Notes under the pieces: generated by a model
Database searches by the model: none
Seen by the model: only the letters and a program-made list of their open reading frames with translations
What the model was told of the DNA's origin: nothing
DNA from: an uncultured Leucobacter sp.
Lineage (GTDB): Bacteria > Actinomycetota > Actinomycetes > Actinomycetales > Microbacteriaceae
DNA length: 34,415 bases
Direction of reading: 5' to 3'
Assembly: GCA_937967375.1 (NCBI GenBank)
Contig: CALCJF010000080.1
Span: 1-34,415 of the forward strand
Translations under genes and position numbers: made by a program
In this document: in pieces, positions 1-8,436 of the stretch
Layout of the letters: every line of letters begins with the position of its first letter
Position numbering within the stretch: the stretch's first letter is position 1

Positions 1-3000
1 GTTGTCGCGCCACCGGCATCGGTTTGCGAGGTTACCTGGCCGGCCTGATCGAGCTCTGCCTGCCATTGCCCGCCGAGTGGGTCGGTCACCCGTGTCACCC
101 GGCCGAGCGGATCGACCTCGTGCACGGTCTCGGCCCCCATCGGGTCGATCGTCTTCGTAAGCGCGTCCTCCGCGTTGTACCGGTAGCTGGTCACCCCACC
201 CTCGGGGTCGGTGACGGTCGCCATGCGAAACATGCTGTCCCAGGTGTAGCTCGTCACCCCACCGTCGGGCGCGGTCTCGGTAAGCAGATGCCCGTTTCGG
301 TCGTAGCTGAACCTCGTCGCATTGCCATTGCCGTCGATGCGGGCAGAAAGGTTGTCTGCCGCATCGTATTCATAGCGTGTATTCACGCCCGCGCCGTCAC
401 GCTCGAGCACCAACCGGTTCGCGGCATCGTATTCGTAGCTCGTCACGCGACCCGCGGGCGAGATACGCTCGATCAGATTGCCGCGCGAGTCATAGCTGAA
501 TCGTTCGACCCCGCCCGAAGGCCAGGTGATCTGCGTGAGATCACCAGCAGCACTGTAGGCGTAGTCGATCACGCTGCCATCAGGCTGAATCGTCTGCGTG
601 CGAAGCCCCACCGCATTCACCTGGTGCGTGGTGGTTCGCCCCTCAGGGTCGGTCTGACTGACCAGCTCGCCCGTCTCGGTCCAGGTGTAACGCCACACCC
701 CGCCGTCGGGCCGTGTTTCTTTCGTCACGTTGCCGTGCGCGTCGTACTCGTAGCGAGTCTCGAGGCCACCGGGCTCTACCGCCTTGGTGACCCGGTGCGC
801 GGCGTCGAACTCGAACTCGGTGCGACCGCCGGCCGCATCGTCGATGCCCGTGATTCTCGCCGCATCATCCCACTCGAAGATAGAGACCTTGCCCTCGTTG
901 TCGGTGTACGTGGTGACCCCGTCGCCGTACTCGAAGGTGCGCAGATGCTGCTCGGCATCCCACTGCTTCACCACGCGACCGGCACCGTCGTACTCATTGC
1001 GCAGGTAGGTGACGCCGAGCGCGTCGGTCGCGGTCAGCATGCGATGACCGCTGTCATACGTGAATGCGCGCACCCCACCGTCTGGTGCGGTGATCGACGC
1101 GAGATTGCCCGCGGCATCGTAGGCGAGCCGCCACACCCGCCCGTCGGGGTGCACGAGGCCGGTGATCCGACCGAGCGCATCGTTCTGCACCGTGACCTGT
1201 TGCCCGGCCGAATCGGTGACCGAGACGAGCGGCACGAACTGCTGCACATCGTTCGGCGCCCCATAGGCAAGCGTGACCGTGCCACCCTGCCGGTCGGTGA
1301 ACGAGGTGAGTTCGCCGATCCCCTCAATATCCGACGCGTCATAGCGCCAGGTCTCACCCCGATCTGACTGCAACACCAGCGTGCCCGCGCCGGCATCCGT
1401 GAGCGTCAGCCCGAGACCCGCCTCGCCGTCGTACCCGCCCGCACCGTTCAGGGTGAAGGCGTAGCTTGCCCCATCGCCGCGCACCACGAGCACCGAACCG
1501 TCGTCGAAACGCTGCGCACGACCACCCAGTTCGAACGACCAGCCCGCACCCGCACGCGAGAGCCTGCCATCTTGCGAGTTATAGGTGAGCCCGAAATCAA
1601 GCAGCTGCGCGCCCGGCCCGTCAAGCGTGAAGATCGCTTCATCTTCGACCAGGTTGCCGGTCGAAAACGACACCGGATCGGCACCATACGTCTGATAGTT
1701 CTGATGCCCCAGCTGCCGCCAGCGCTCGAGCTCGGCCTGCGATGGCGGCGCGGGCAGGCCCCCGCGCACCGGGTCCGTGCAGTTGTAGCCGAGCGATTCG
1801 GCATAGCGGGCCACGCCCACCATCACCCCGTTCGCGACGCTCGCGAATCCGTTGTCGATCACCGCGCGGTCGTAGTTGTGGTCGAGATACAGCGTCTCAA
1901 GATGCAGCATCGCACCGGGCACTCCCGAAAACGCGGGATCCGGGAAGGTGCCGTTCGCAGCCCGCGTGCCCGCCGGCCTGCCCGTGTAACTGGGCAGCGT
2001 GTTCACCATGTACCACTGCAGCGAGTCGCCAGCGCCACCACGCGAGTACGTATAGCTGCCACCATCTGACTGGGTGCCCCACGCCGACCCGGTGAGCGCG
2101 TCAAACGCGAGCGTCACCGTCGCGACCGGGTTGTGTGCGGCAGCGATCGCCGCCCTGGTCGCACCCGAGACGAAGCGCACATCGGCCTGCCGGGTCACCA
2201 CCACCTGCGCAAGACAGGCCTGCGCGAGCTGGGCCGCGACCTGATTCGCGAGCGCCACGTTATAGGTCAACTCCGAGGCCGGCGCGGGCGTATCAGCCCA
2301 ACCGTAGTCGTCGTCTGGATCGAGCACGATGCGCGGGCCGGGTGGCGGAACGAACTTCACACCGATCACCACGAATTGCGACAGGTGATCCGACTCGCCC
2401 ACCACTTTGCCCGCCTCGGCGTCGTAGTACGAGGGCAGTTCTTGCCAGGCATCGGCGTCGGTTTCACGCGTGTAGATGCGCAGGCTCGACGTGTCGACAC
2501 CCGACCGTTTCAGCTCTCTCTTGTCGATGTCGAAGCCGAGCGTGATACCGGGCACGACGTTCACCGCAGATTCGACACCGTGCTCATCGGCGGCGGTCGT
2601 CACCTCGGCCGGAAACTCGGTCACCGCATCACCACTCGCAGTCACCGCGTCGATCTCGATGGCCAAACCGAGCACCGTGCCGCCAAGCTGGGAGGCAGCC
2701 GACACCTCGGCCGCATCACCCGCCGGGGTCATCGCCACCTGCAGATCGCCGTCGATCTCGTGCCCCGAGAACTCGGCGCTCACCCCGACCTCGGCAGATG
2801 CAAGCGTGACCCCTGAGGCCGCACGCAGCGTGGTCTCTGCCAGCGCCTCGGGCGCCTCGGGCGACTCGGCCGCGGTGTCTGTCGCCTGGAGCACCCGTGG
2901 CGTCGATGCCTGCCGCCTGGCGTCGGCAACCACCTGCGCCGCCATGCTCTGCGCCGAGGCAAACTCAAGGGCCTGAGCGTTCGGCGGCGCGAGCGTCACC

Positions 3001-3104
3001 GCGAGCACTACCGCAGCCGTAGCGGCGATCCCTTTCGCCACGAACGCACCGGCCTGTGCCCACAGCCTGCGGCGCACACCACTCCCCGATGCACGCGGGG
3101 TCAC
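1..3104 (-). CDS. Secreted RHS/YD-repeat protein with degenerate amidase-like domain (3' end beyond window)
   Basis: I translated the minus strand by hand; the frame is open from the GTG at 3104 to the window edge (1034 codons), so the C-terminus, where RHS proteins carry the core and a variable toxin, is missing. Residues 1-45 form a signal peptide (RRR, hydrophobic stretch, AQA cleavage site). Around residues 190-250 lies a beta-rich segment ending SDHLSQFVV, a type common before RHS repeats. Residues about 255-440 resemble a zinc N-acetylmuramoyl-L-alanine amidase (Amidase_3), but the two zinc histidines appear replaced by Asp265 and Asp335, while Glu278 and Glu403 remain. A DUF6531-like module begins near residue 470 (DPVSFSTGNL), and YD repeats of the type YEYDAANRLV fill about 620 to the edge. 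The GTG overlaps the upstream stop codon (GTGA), implying translational coupling. Likely a cell-surface polymorphic toxin or wall-associated RHS protein; the toxin type cannot be seen. Confidence 0.88.
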   Translation of the reverse strand, partial: MTPRASGSGVRRRLWAQAGAFVAKGIAATAAVVLAVTLAPPNAQALEFASAQSMAAQVVADARRQASTPRVLQATDTAAESPEAPEALAETTLRAASGVTLASAEVGVSAEFSGHEIDGDLQVAMTPAGDAAEVSAASQLGGTVLGLAIEIDAVTASGDAVTEFPAEVTTAADEHGVESAVNVVPGITLGFDIDKRELKRSGVDTSSLRIYTRETDADAWQELPSYYDAEAGKVVGESDHLSQFVVIGVKFVPPPGPRIVLDPDDDYGWADTPAPASELTYNVALANQVAAQLAQACLAQVVVTRQADVRFVSGATRAAIAAAHNPVATVTLAFDALTGSAWGTQSDGGSYTYSRGGAGDSLQWYMVNTLPSYTGRPAGTRAANGTFPDPAFSGVPGAMLHLETLYLDHNYDRAVIDNGFASVANGVMVGVARYAESLGYNCTDPVRGGLPAPPSQAELERWRQLGHQNYQTYGADPVSFSTGNLVEDEAIFTLDGPGAQLLDFGLTYNSQDGRLSRAGAGWSFELGGRAQRFDDGSVLVVRGDGASYAFTLNGAGGYDGEAGLGLTLTDAGAGTLVLQSDRGETWRYDASDIEGIGELTSFTDRQGGTVTLAYGAPNDVQQFVPLVSVTDSAGQQVTVQNDALGRITGLVHPDGRVWRLAYDAAGNLASITAPDGGVRAFTYDSGHRMLTATDALGVTYLRNEYDGAGRVVKQWDAEQHLRTFEYGDGVTTYTDNEGKVSIFEWDDAARITGIDDAAGGRTEFEFDAAHRVTKAVEPGGLETRYEYDAHGNVTKETRPDGGVWRYTWTETGELVSQTDPEGRTTTHQVNAVGLRTQTIQPDGSVIDYAYSAAGDLTQITWPSGGVERFSYDSRGNLIERISPAGRVTSYEYDAANRLVLERDGAGVNTRYEYDAADNLSARIDGNGNATRFSYDRNGHLLTETAPDGGVTSYTWDSMFRMATVTDPEGGVTSYRYNAEDALTKTIDPMGAETVHEVDPLGRVTRVTDPLGGQWQAELDQAGQVTSQTDAGGAT

Positions 3105-3823
3105 AACTCACCACCCGAGCCCGAAGAGCCTGCCGCGGGCACGGCTTCGGCGTCGCCGGCCGCGCCGGTCGCCCGACGCCACCACAACCAGCCGCCGATA
3201 CCCATTGCAGCTGCCGCGACAATCAGCACGCCCCAGAACCAGGGCTGACCGGTCACCGCGAGCGGATCGATGCGCTTCACACACGCCGCGAGCTGTGCCG
3301 CATCAGACACCCCATCGCCGTCATAGTCTTCGGCACCAGTCGCACAGGTGCGATCACCGCAGATCACGAACTCCACCCAGTCGCCGATGCCATCGCCGTC
3401 AGCGTCTTCGGTGCTGTTCGAGCACGTGTCACTGCCGCACACGAGGCGCTCGGCGAAGTCTGGGATCCCGTCGCCGTCACGATCGTTGGTCGGGCTCGCG
3501 CACGTGCGGTCGCCGCACGAGAGCACCTCGGTCCAATCGGGAATCCCGTCGCCGTCACGATCCTCGAGACCCGTCGCACACGTCTTCGTGCCGCACACCG
3601 CCACCTCGACTTCGTCGGGAATGCGATCGCCGTCAGCATCGGCCAGATCACCAGCCGCGGCAACCAGCACACGCGAAGAAGCGGCAGAACCGCCCACACT
3701 TGTATCAGCCGAGGCCGCCGGTGACACCGCAGCCGCGAGAAACGAGCACAGCGCCAACACAGCGCAAACTACCAGGAAACGGGTGCGCAAAAGCACGCCC
3801 GAAGGGCGAATCGACAACGGCAA
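3101..3823 (-). CDS. Predicted sortase-anchored surface protein with five thrombospondin type 3-like calcium repeats
   Basis: The 240-residue product has a signal peptide (about 1-39, ending ASA), then five DxDGDGxxD acidic repeats starting at residues 62, 88, 114, 140 and 166, an exact 26-residue period. A CGxxTC pair lies between neighbouring repeats (Cys77/82, 103/108, 129/134, 155/160). Such DxDGD loops bind calcium in thrombospondin type 3 and related repeats. Residues 188-192 are LAVTG, followed by a hydrophobic helix (about 193-214) and WWRR: the layout of a sorting signal for class E sortases, which use LAxTG in high-GC actinobacteria. The remaining 24-residue tail is longer than usual, so it may simply be a membrane anchor. 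The start is uncertain: the TTG at 3823 is only a few bases from AAAGG, and the TTG at 3817 has better spacing. It overlaps the RHS gene by 4 nt, so the two are probably made together on the cell surface. Confidence 0.85.
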   Translation of the reverse strand: MPLSIRPSGVLLRTRFLVVCAVLALCSFLAAAVSPAASADTSVGGSAASSRVLVAAAGDLADADGDRIPDEVEVAVCGTKTCATGLEDRDGDGIPDWTEVLSCGDRTCASPTNDRDGDGIPDFAERLVCGSDTCSNSTEDADGDGIGDWVEFVICGDRTCATGAEDYDGDGVSDAAQLAACVKRIDPLAVTGQPWFWGVLIVAAAAMGIGGWLWWRRATGAAGDAEAVPAAGSSGSGGEL

Positions 3824-3955
3824 GACCTTTCAACGGTGGGCAAGGAAGGTGTGACAATTCCCCCCGACAATTAGCCACCGCGCGCGGTCAATCCCCTTGA
3901 ACCACGAGCTTGAAAGACGTCATCGTCATTGTCGTTCATCAGATTACGCATACAA

Positions 3956-3979
3956 CCGACCAAAACCAAAATCGGTCGG
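3956..3979 (-). terminator. Weak hairpin downstream of the hydrolase gene
   Basis: CCGACC (3956-3961) pairs with GGTCGG (3974-3979) around a 12-nt A/C-rich loop, just past the stop codon of the minus-strand hydrolase gene. The stem is short and there is no clear U tract, so termination is only a possibility. I see nothing else definable in the 163-base gap 3824-3986, which should also hold the promoter of the calcium-repeat/RHS operon. Confidence 0.3.
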
Positions 3980-3986
3980 CATGGAG

Positions 3987-5225
3987 TTACGCAACCGTTA
4001 CTTGCCCCCACTCGTCTTCGAACCTGCCCAAGAATCGCGCGGTCTCGGCCTTCCACCCCAGCGGGTCGGCGTTCCAGAGCTTCACGTGCTCGCCGCGCGA
4101 TGGGTGCAACCTCACGAGCGACGAACGCAGCTGCGCCACCCGCAACGAACCCGCCCACGGCACGAAGGTGTCACCCGCGCTCGCGTGAATCAGCGTAGGC
4201 ACACGAATCAGCGCAGCGAGTTTCCGCGCCGTGAGTGCTGTGATATCGGTGCCCCGCACGCCTCCAACCGCACCGCGCACAAGCCCGAGGCGCAGCAGCA
4301 GCACCCCGAGTTCGGCGATCGCGACAGGCAAGTGGGCGAGCTTCGCCTGTTGCCGCAGCAGTGAAGGCCAGTCGAGGGCGGGCGAATCGAGCACGAGCGC
4401 CCGCACCACCTCGCGGTTTCGGCCGCGCCCGGCGGCGAGCACCGCGGCAGTGCCGCCCATGGACCAGCCGACCACCACGACATCGCGCGCCCCCTGGGTG
4501 CGTGTCCACCCGATCGCCGCGTCGACGTCGTCTTGCTCAGCAAGGCCGAGACCGTATCGGCCACCCATCCCGGCGGGCGCGCCCCTGTCGTTGCGATAGG
4601 CGATCACGAGGCTCGTATACCCCGCCTCGGCAAACGGCTCGACTCCTCGAAGCGTCTCGTGAGGCAGCGCTCCCCTGCCGTGCACGTGCACAGCCCAGCG
4701 CCCCGGCCTCGCATTCTTCGGGGTGATCACCCAACCCCAGCCGACACCGTTCGGCAGCGGCAGCGAAACCAGTGTTGTCGCATACCCGAGCTGCGCCGGA
4801 TCGGTGAACCACCAACCCGTGATGCGCCCCCGAGTCCCCGCACGCAGCTCGCCCCGCTCAACACTGAGCACTTCGCGCGCGACCCGAGCACCTCGGCCAG
4901 TTCCCTCACGCGCAACAACCGGGCCGAGCCGCGCATGGCCCGCGAGGTGCTGCATCTCGCGCACACCGGCATCGAAGATAAACGAGTAGCTGCCCTCGAG
5001 ATCCGTGTCGGGGCCAACGAGCCATACGCGCATTCCGCACGGGGCATCCTCCGAACTCTCAAGCGCGACGACCTCGACCTTGCTCTCGGGCCGAGCCGCG
5101 GGCGTCACCACCATCCTCGCGAACTTCAACGCCGCAGCAACCGCACCCCCAGCCAGCGCACCGAGGCCGACGCACCACCACAGGCCGGCCCGCTTACGCG
5201 CGCGTGATCCTCGTGCCGAACGCAT
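3987..5225 (-). CDS. Membrane-anchored alpha/beta hydrolase
   Basis: The 412-residue protein begins with an Arg-rich head and one hydrophobic helix (about 15-35), so the catalytic domain probably faces outside. The first 140 residues are poorly conserved. The hydrolase fold follows: HGRG (182-185) supplies the oxyanion region, GWSMGG places the nucleophile at Ser255, Asp352 (SAGD) is the likely acid, and His380 (RGEH) the base. This triad order fits the prolyl-oligopeptidase/BAAT-like serine hydrolases. The substrate cannot be told from the sequence. It starts at the ATG at 5225 with GAGG a few bases upstream, and is divergent from the DUF3000 gene across an 86-bp gap. Confidence 0.85.
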   Translation of the reverse strand: MRSARGSRARKRAGLWWCVGLGALAGGAVAAALKFARMVVTPAARPESKVEVVALESSEDAPCGMRVWLVGPDTDLEGSYSFIFDAGVREMQHLAGHARLGPVVAREGTGRGARVAREVLSVERGELRAGTRGRITGWWFTDPAQLGYATTLVSLPLPNGVGWGWVITPKNARPGRWAVHVHGRGALPHETLRGVEPFAEAGYTSLVIAYRNDRGAPAGMGGRYGLGLAEQDDVDAAIGWTRTQGARDVVVVGWSMGGTAAVLAAGRGRNREVVRALVLDSPALDWPSLLRQQAKLAHLPVAIAELGVLLLRLGLVRGAVGGVRGTDITALTARKLAALIRVPTLIHASAGDTFVPWAGSLRVAQLRSSLVRLHPSRGEHVKLWNADPLGWKAETARFLGRFEDEWGQVTVA

Positions 5226-5298
5226 ACTGCCTCGCTCTCAACCGAGCCCATTCGCCCGCTGCCCGGCGTGGCAACGCGCGAAGTGTACCCTCAAACTC

Positions 5299-5304
5299 TA
5301 ATGT
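5299..5304 (+). promoter_or_regulatory. Probable -10 box of a leaderless DUF3000 transcript
   Basis: TAATGT ends 7 nt before the in-frame GTG at 5312, and there is no Shine-Dalgarno sequence upstream of that GTG. Transcription would therefore start at or next to the start codon. No good -35 box is visible. Confidence 0.45.
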
Positions 5305-5311
5305 CACCTGT

Positions 5312-5923
5312 GTGAGACCAGCTGTACAGAGCGATGATGCGCGGTTCGAGAGTGCCGTCAAAAGCTTGCGCGCCGCGGCATTTCGTAGCGAGCTGCAAGT
5401 TCGCGAGATTCCCGCTCCCGAGCGCATCGCGCCTCGCTCGATCGCGCTCGCCGCTGGTGTGGTGCAAGGCAGCACGCATCCAGCTGACGACGGCGATTCG
5501 CCCTACGGCGCTGGTCGATTGGTCTTGATGCATGATCCCGCTTCGAGCGAGGACTGGGGCGGTGAGTTTCGCATCGTCTGCTTCGCCCAGGCTCCCCTCG
5601 AGATGGAGATTGGGATCGATCCCTTTATCGCCGATGTCGCGTGGTCATGGCTCGTCGACGCACTCGAATCTCGCGGCGCAGCATATGACTACGCTTCAGG
5701 CACCGCGACGAAGACGCTCTCAACCGGCTTCGGCACCCTCGAAGAGCAGGGCGACGCTGCACAGATCGAGATTCGCGCCTCGTGGACCCCGCTCGATACC
5801 GAGTTTGGCGCACACGCCGAGGCCTGGAGCGAGCTGCTCTGTCTGCTCGCGGGGCTGCCTCATCACGAGGGTGTCGCTTCTCTCGGTTCGCACCGTGCGC
5901 GCCGAGGCGGGCAGGGTGCATAG
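5312..5923 (+). CDS. DUF3000 family protein
   Basis: The 203-residue product matches the actinobacterial DUF3000 family over its whole length: FRSELQVREIPAPERIAP near the start, then a conserved block LMHDPASSEDWGGEFRIVCF, the DVAWSWLVDAL motif and a late RASWTPLD motif. The function of the family is unknown. The frame is open further upstream, but conservation begins after the GTG at 5312, which also sits at leaderless spacing from a -10 box, so I chose that start. The RNase D gene follows after 3 nt, an arrangement common in actinobacteria and suggestive of co-transcription. Confidence 0.87.
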   Translation: MRPAVQSDDARFESAVKSLRAAAFRSELQVREIPAPERIAPRSIALAAGVVQGSTHPADDGDSPYGAGRLVLMHDPASSEDWGGEFRIVCFAQAPLEMEIGIDPFIADVAWSWLVDALESRGAAYDYASGTATKTLSTGFGTLEEQGDAAQIEIRASWTPLDTEFGAHAEAWSELLCLLAGLPHHEGVASLGSHRARRGGQGA

Positions 5924-5926
5924 CGC

Positions 5927-7117
5927 GTGGTGAAGCAAGAAGATCTCGAAGCGAGTTGGTCGCTCGTCACCAACACCGAAGAGTTGAAGCGGGCGGCAGA
6001 CGCGCTCGCGAACGGCAGTGATCAGGTCGGCGTCGATGCCGAACGCGCCTCGGGTTTTCGCTACGGCTCCGAGGCATATTTGGTGCAGATGTATCGACGA
6101 GGATCAGGTACCTTCCTCTTCGACCCGACGCTGATCGACGACTTCTCGTTGCTGCGCGATGCGGTGATCGGCGAGGAGTGGATCTTGCACGCGGCGAGTC
6201 AGGATCTGCCCTGTCTCGACATGTTGGGGTTGCGACCCGAGACCCTGTTCGACACTGAGCTCGCCTCTCGTCTGCTCGGCTTCGAGCGTGTCGGGCTTGG
6301 CAGTGTCGTCGAGCAGTTGCTCGGCATTCAGTTGAGCAAGGCGCACTCCGCCGCCGACTGGTCGACGCGCCCGCTGCCACACGCCTGGCTCGAGTACGCG
6401 GCGCTCGACGTCGCGCTGCTGCCTGATCTGCGCGATGCGATCGCCGAGCATCTCGACGCGCAGGGCAAGGTTGATTTTGCCGCGCAGGAGTTCGAGGCAG
6501 TGAGAACGCGCGCGCCGAAGCCACCGGCAGACGAACCCTGGCGCAAGCTCGCCGGCGGTAACCGGCTGCGAACGCCGCGCGAGTTGACTCTGGCTCGCGA
6601 ACTCTGGAATGCACGCGACGCGCTCGCCCGCGAGAAAGACGTCGCCCCGGGTCGGCTCGTGCCAGATGCCTCGCTGATCATCGCAGCGAAGATGAACCCG
6701 CGGTCGCGCGGCGAGCTCGCTGGCAACAAAGATTTTCGCGGGCGCGCAAGCCGCAGTGAAATCGACCGCTGGTGGCAGGCGATTCTGAAAGCCAAGACCG
6801 CCGAGCCGCCGAGCCCGAAGCCGCGCACGCGCGACAAAGACGTTGTGCCGCATCATCGCAACTGGGCGCAGCGTTTTCCCGAGGCAGCCGAGCGCCTCGC
6901 CGCTGCCCGCGACGCCGTCATGGCCGAAGCCGAGCGTCAGAACATGCCAGTTGAGAACCTGCTCACCCCAGATGTAATGCGCCGGCTCGTGTGGGATCCG
7001 CCGACAGAACTGACCGCAGAAACGGTCGAGGCAAGGCTGATCGAGCTCGGCGCGCGAAACTGGCAGGCTGTGTTGACTGCACCGATTCTGGCAGAGGTTT
7101 TTGTAGAACTCGCATAA
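5927..7117 (+). CDS. rnd: Ribonuclease D-like 3'-5' exonuclease with HRDC domain
   Basis: This 396-residue protein has an N-terminal DEDDy exonuclease domain: motif I has Asp37 and Glu39 (VDAER), motif II Asp93 (SQDLPCL), and motif III Tyr157 and Asp161 (YAALD). An HRDC nucleic-acid-binding domain covers about residues 215-290, followed by a second helical domain to the end, as in bacterial RNase D. RNase D trims 3' ends of stable RNA precursors such as tRNA. It starts with GTG directly after the DUF3000 stop codon and is probably cotranslated with it. All catalytic acidic residues are present, so it should be active. Confidence 0.92.
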   Translation: MVKQEDLEASWSLVTNTEELKRAADALANGSDQVGVDAERASGFRYGSEAYLVQMYRRGSGTFLFDPTLIDDFSLLRDAVIGEEWILHAASQDLPCLDMLGLRPETLFDTELASRLLGFERVGLGSVVEQLLGIQLSKAHSAADWSTRPLPHAWLEYAALDVALLPDLRDAIAEHLDAQGKVDFAAQEFEAVRTRAPKPPADEPWRKLAGGNRLRTPRELTLARELWNARDALAREKDVAPGRLVPDASLIIAAKMNPRSRGELAGNKDFRGRASRSEIDRWWQAILKAKTAEPPSPKPRTRDKDVVPHHRNWAQRFPEAAERLAAARDAVMAEAERQNMPVENLLTPDVMRRLVWDPPTELTAETVEARLIELGARNWQAVLTAPILAEVFVELA

Positions 7118-7190
7118 AAGGTTCCGCGGTGCAACGACCCCTCTCAGGCGAACTCGCACGTTGCATCTGCGGGAGGCGCACGATCCTTTC

Positions 7191-7196
7191 TAGGAT
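7191..7196 (+). promoter_or_regulatory. Candidate -10 box for the beta-oxidation operon
   Basis: TAGGAT fits the actinobacterial TANNNT -10 pattern and lies about 30 nt before the thiolase start, in the 108-bp gap after the RNase D gene. No well-placed -35 hexamer is obvious. Confidence 0.35.
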
Positions 7197-7225
7197 GGAG
7201 CTACTACCACTCACACTCGAAAGGC

Positions 7226-8431
7226 ATGGTGGCCGTAATGAGAGAAGTCGTCTTTGTTGACGGGGTGCGCACCCCGTTCGGACGCGCCGGTGAAAAGGGC
7301 ATGTATTGGGGCACGCGAGCCGATGATCTCGCGGTGAAGGCCCTGCAGGGGCTGCTCGAGCGCAACCCCAACTTGCCCCTCGATCGCGTCGACGACGTCG
7401 GCATCGCAGCGACCACGCAGCAGGGCGACCAGGGCCTCACCCTTGGGCGGTCGGTTGCGATCCTCGCAGGCCTGCCGTTGACTGTTCCCGGTTACGCGCT
7501 CGACCGCATGTGCGCGGGCGCGATGACCACAACCGCGATGATGGGCGGCGCTATCGGGGCCGGTCAGTACGACATCGCGATCGCCGGTGGCGTCGAGCAC
7601 ATGGGCCGCCACCCGATCGGCATCGGCGCAGACCCGAACCCTCGTTTTGTCGCCGAGAAGATGGTCAGCCCTGACGCCCTTAATATGGGCCTCACTGCGG
7701 AGCGACTGCACGATCGTTTTCCCGAGCTCACGAAAGAGCGCGCCGATCGCTTCGGCATGCTCAGCCAGCAGAAGGTGCAAGCCGCCTACGAGCGAGGCGA
7801 GTTTCAGCCGGATCTGATCCCCGTTGCAACCCGCAGCCAAGCAGGTTGGGGCCTTGCGACAGAAGATGAGGGCCGTCGACCCGAGACCACCATGGAGGGC
7901 CTCGCGACGCTCAAGACTCCGTTCCGCCCGCACGGTCGCGTGACCGCAGGCACATCGTCGCCGCTCACCGACGGCGCGACGATGTCGCTGCTCGCAGGTG
8001 GCGACACCGCACGCGAGCTCGGCCTGAGCGCCAAGATGCGCATGGTCGGCTTCGCCTTCGCTGGTGTCGAGCCCGAGGTCATGGGCCTCGGCCCTGTGCC
8101 TTCGACCGAGAAGGCGCTGAAGCGCGCCGGTCTCTCGATCGACGACATCGGCCTGTTCGAGTTGAACGAGGCGTTTGCCGTGCAGGTGCTTTCGTTCCTC
8201 GACGCGTTCGGTATCGATGACGAGGATCCTCGAGTCAACCCTTGGGGCGGCGCGATCGCGATCGGCCACCCGCTCGCCGCAACAGGCGTGCGACTCATGA
8301 TCCAGCTTGCTCGCCAGTTCGAGCAGCGCCCCGATGTTCGCTATGGCCTGACCGCGATGTGCGTGGGCCTTGGCCAGGGCGGCACCATGATCTGGGAGAA
8401 CCCCCACTTCGACGGCAAGAAGGGCAAGTAA
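7226..8431 (+). CDS. fadA: Acetyl-CoA C-acyltransferase (3-ketoacyl-CoA thiolase)
   Basis: This thiolase catalyses CoA-dependent cleavage of 3-ketoacyl-CoA, the last step of beta-oxidation. The 401-residue length is typical. The nucleophilic cysteine is Cys96 in DRMCAGAM, the NEAFAVQ motif follows, His348 lies in GGAIAIGHPLAATG, and the second catalytic cysteine is Cys379 in MCVGLGQGG. The start is one of ATG 7226, GTG 7229 or ATG 7238: GAAAGG at 7219-7224 is very close to the first, and MREVVFVDGVRTPFG at 7238 is where family similarity begins. The FadB-type gene begins 5 nt after the stop codon, giving a fadA-fadB order as in many actinobacteria. Confidence 0.95.
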   Translation: MVAVMREVVFVDGVRTPFGRAGEKGMYWGTRADDLAVKALQGLLERNPNLPLDRVDDVGIAATTQQGDQGLTLGRSVAILAGLPLTVPGYALDRMCAGAMTTTAMMGGAIGAGQYDIAIAGGVEHMGRHPIGIGADPNPRFVAEKMVSPDALNMGLTAERLHDRFPELTKERADRFGMLSQQKVQAAYERGEFQPDLIPVATRSQAGWGLATEDEGRRPETTMEGLATLKTPFRPHGRVTAGTSSPLTDGATMSLLAGGDTARELGLSAKMRMVGFAFAGVEPEVMGLGPVPSTEKALKRAGLSIDDIGLFELNEAFAVQVLSFLDAFGIDDEDPRVNPWGGAIAIGHPLAATGVRLMIQLARQFEQRPDVRYGLTAMCVGLGQGGTMIWENPHFDGKKGK

Positions 8432-8436
8432 GCGCA

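Noticed and set aside
24..1367. 447-codon open frame on the plus strand
   Set aside because: It is the complement of the RHS repeats; the minus-strand frame gives clear YD repeats, a signal peptide and a coupled start, while this frame gives a His/Arg/Val-rich sequence with no family resemblance.
3300..3645. Regular 78-bp repeats that could suggest a CRISPR-like array
   Set aside because: They encode the 26-residue calcium-binding repeats of a good gene, and the units are contiguous coding repeats rather than short repeats with unique spacers.
5204..5311. 36 extra N-terminal codons for the DUF3000 protein
   Set aside because: This part overlaps the start of the divergent hydrolase gene and precedes the -10 box; conservation starts after GTG 5312.
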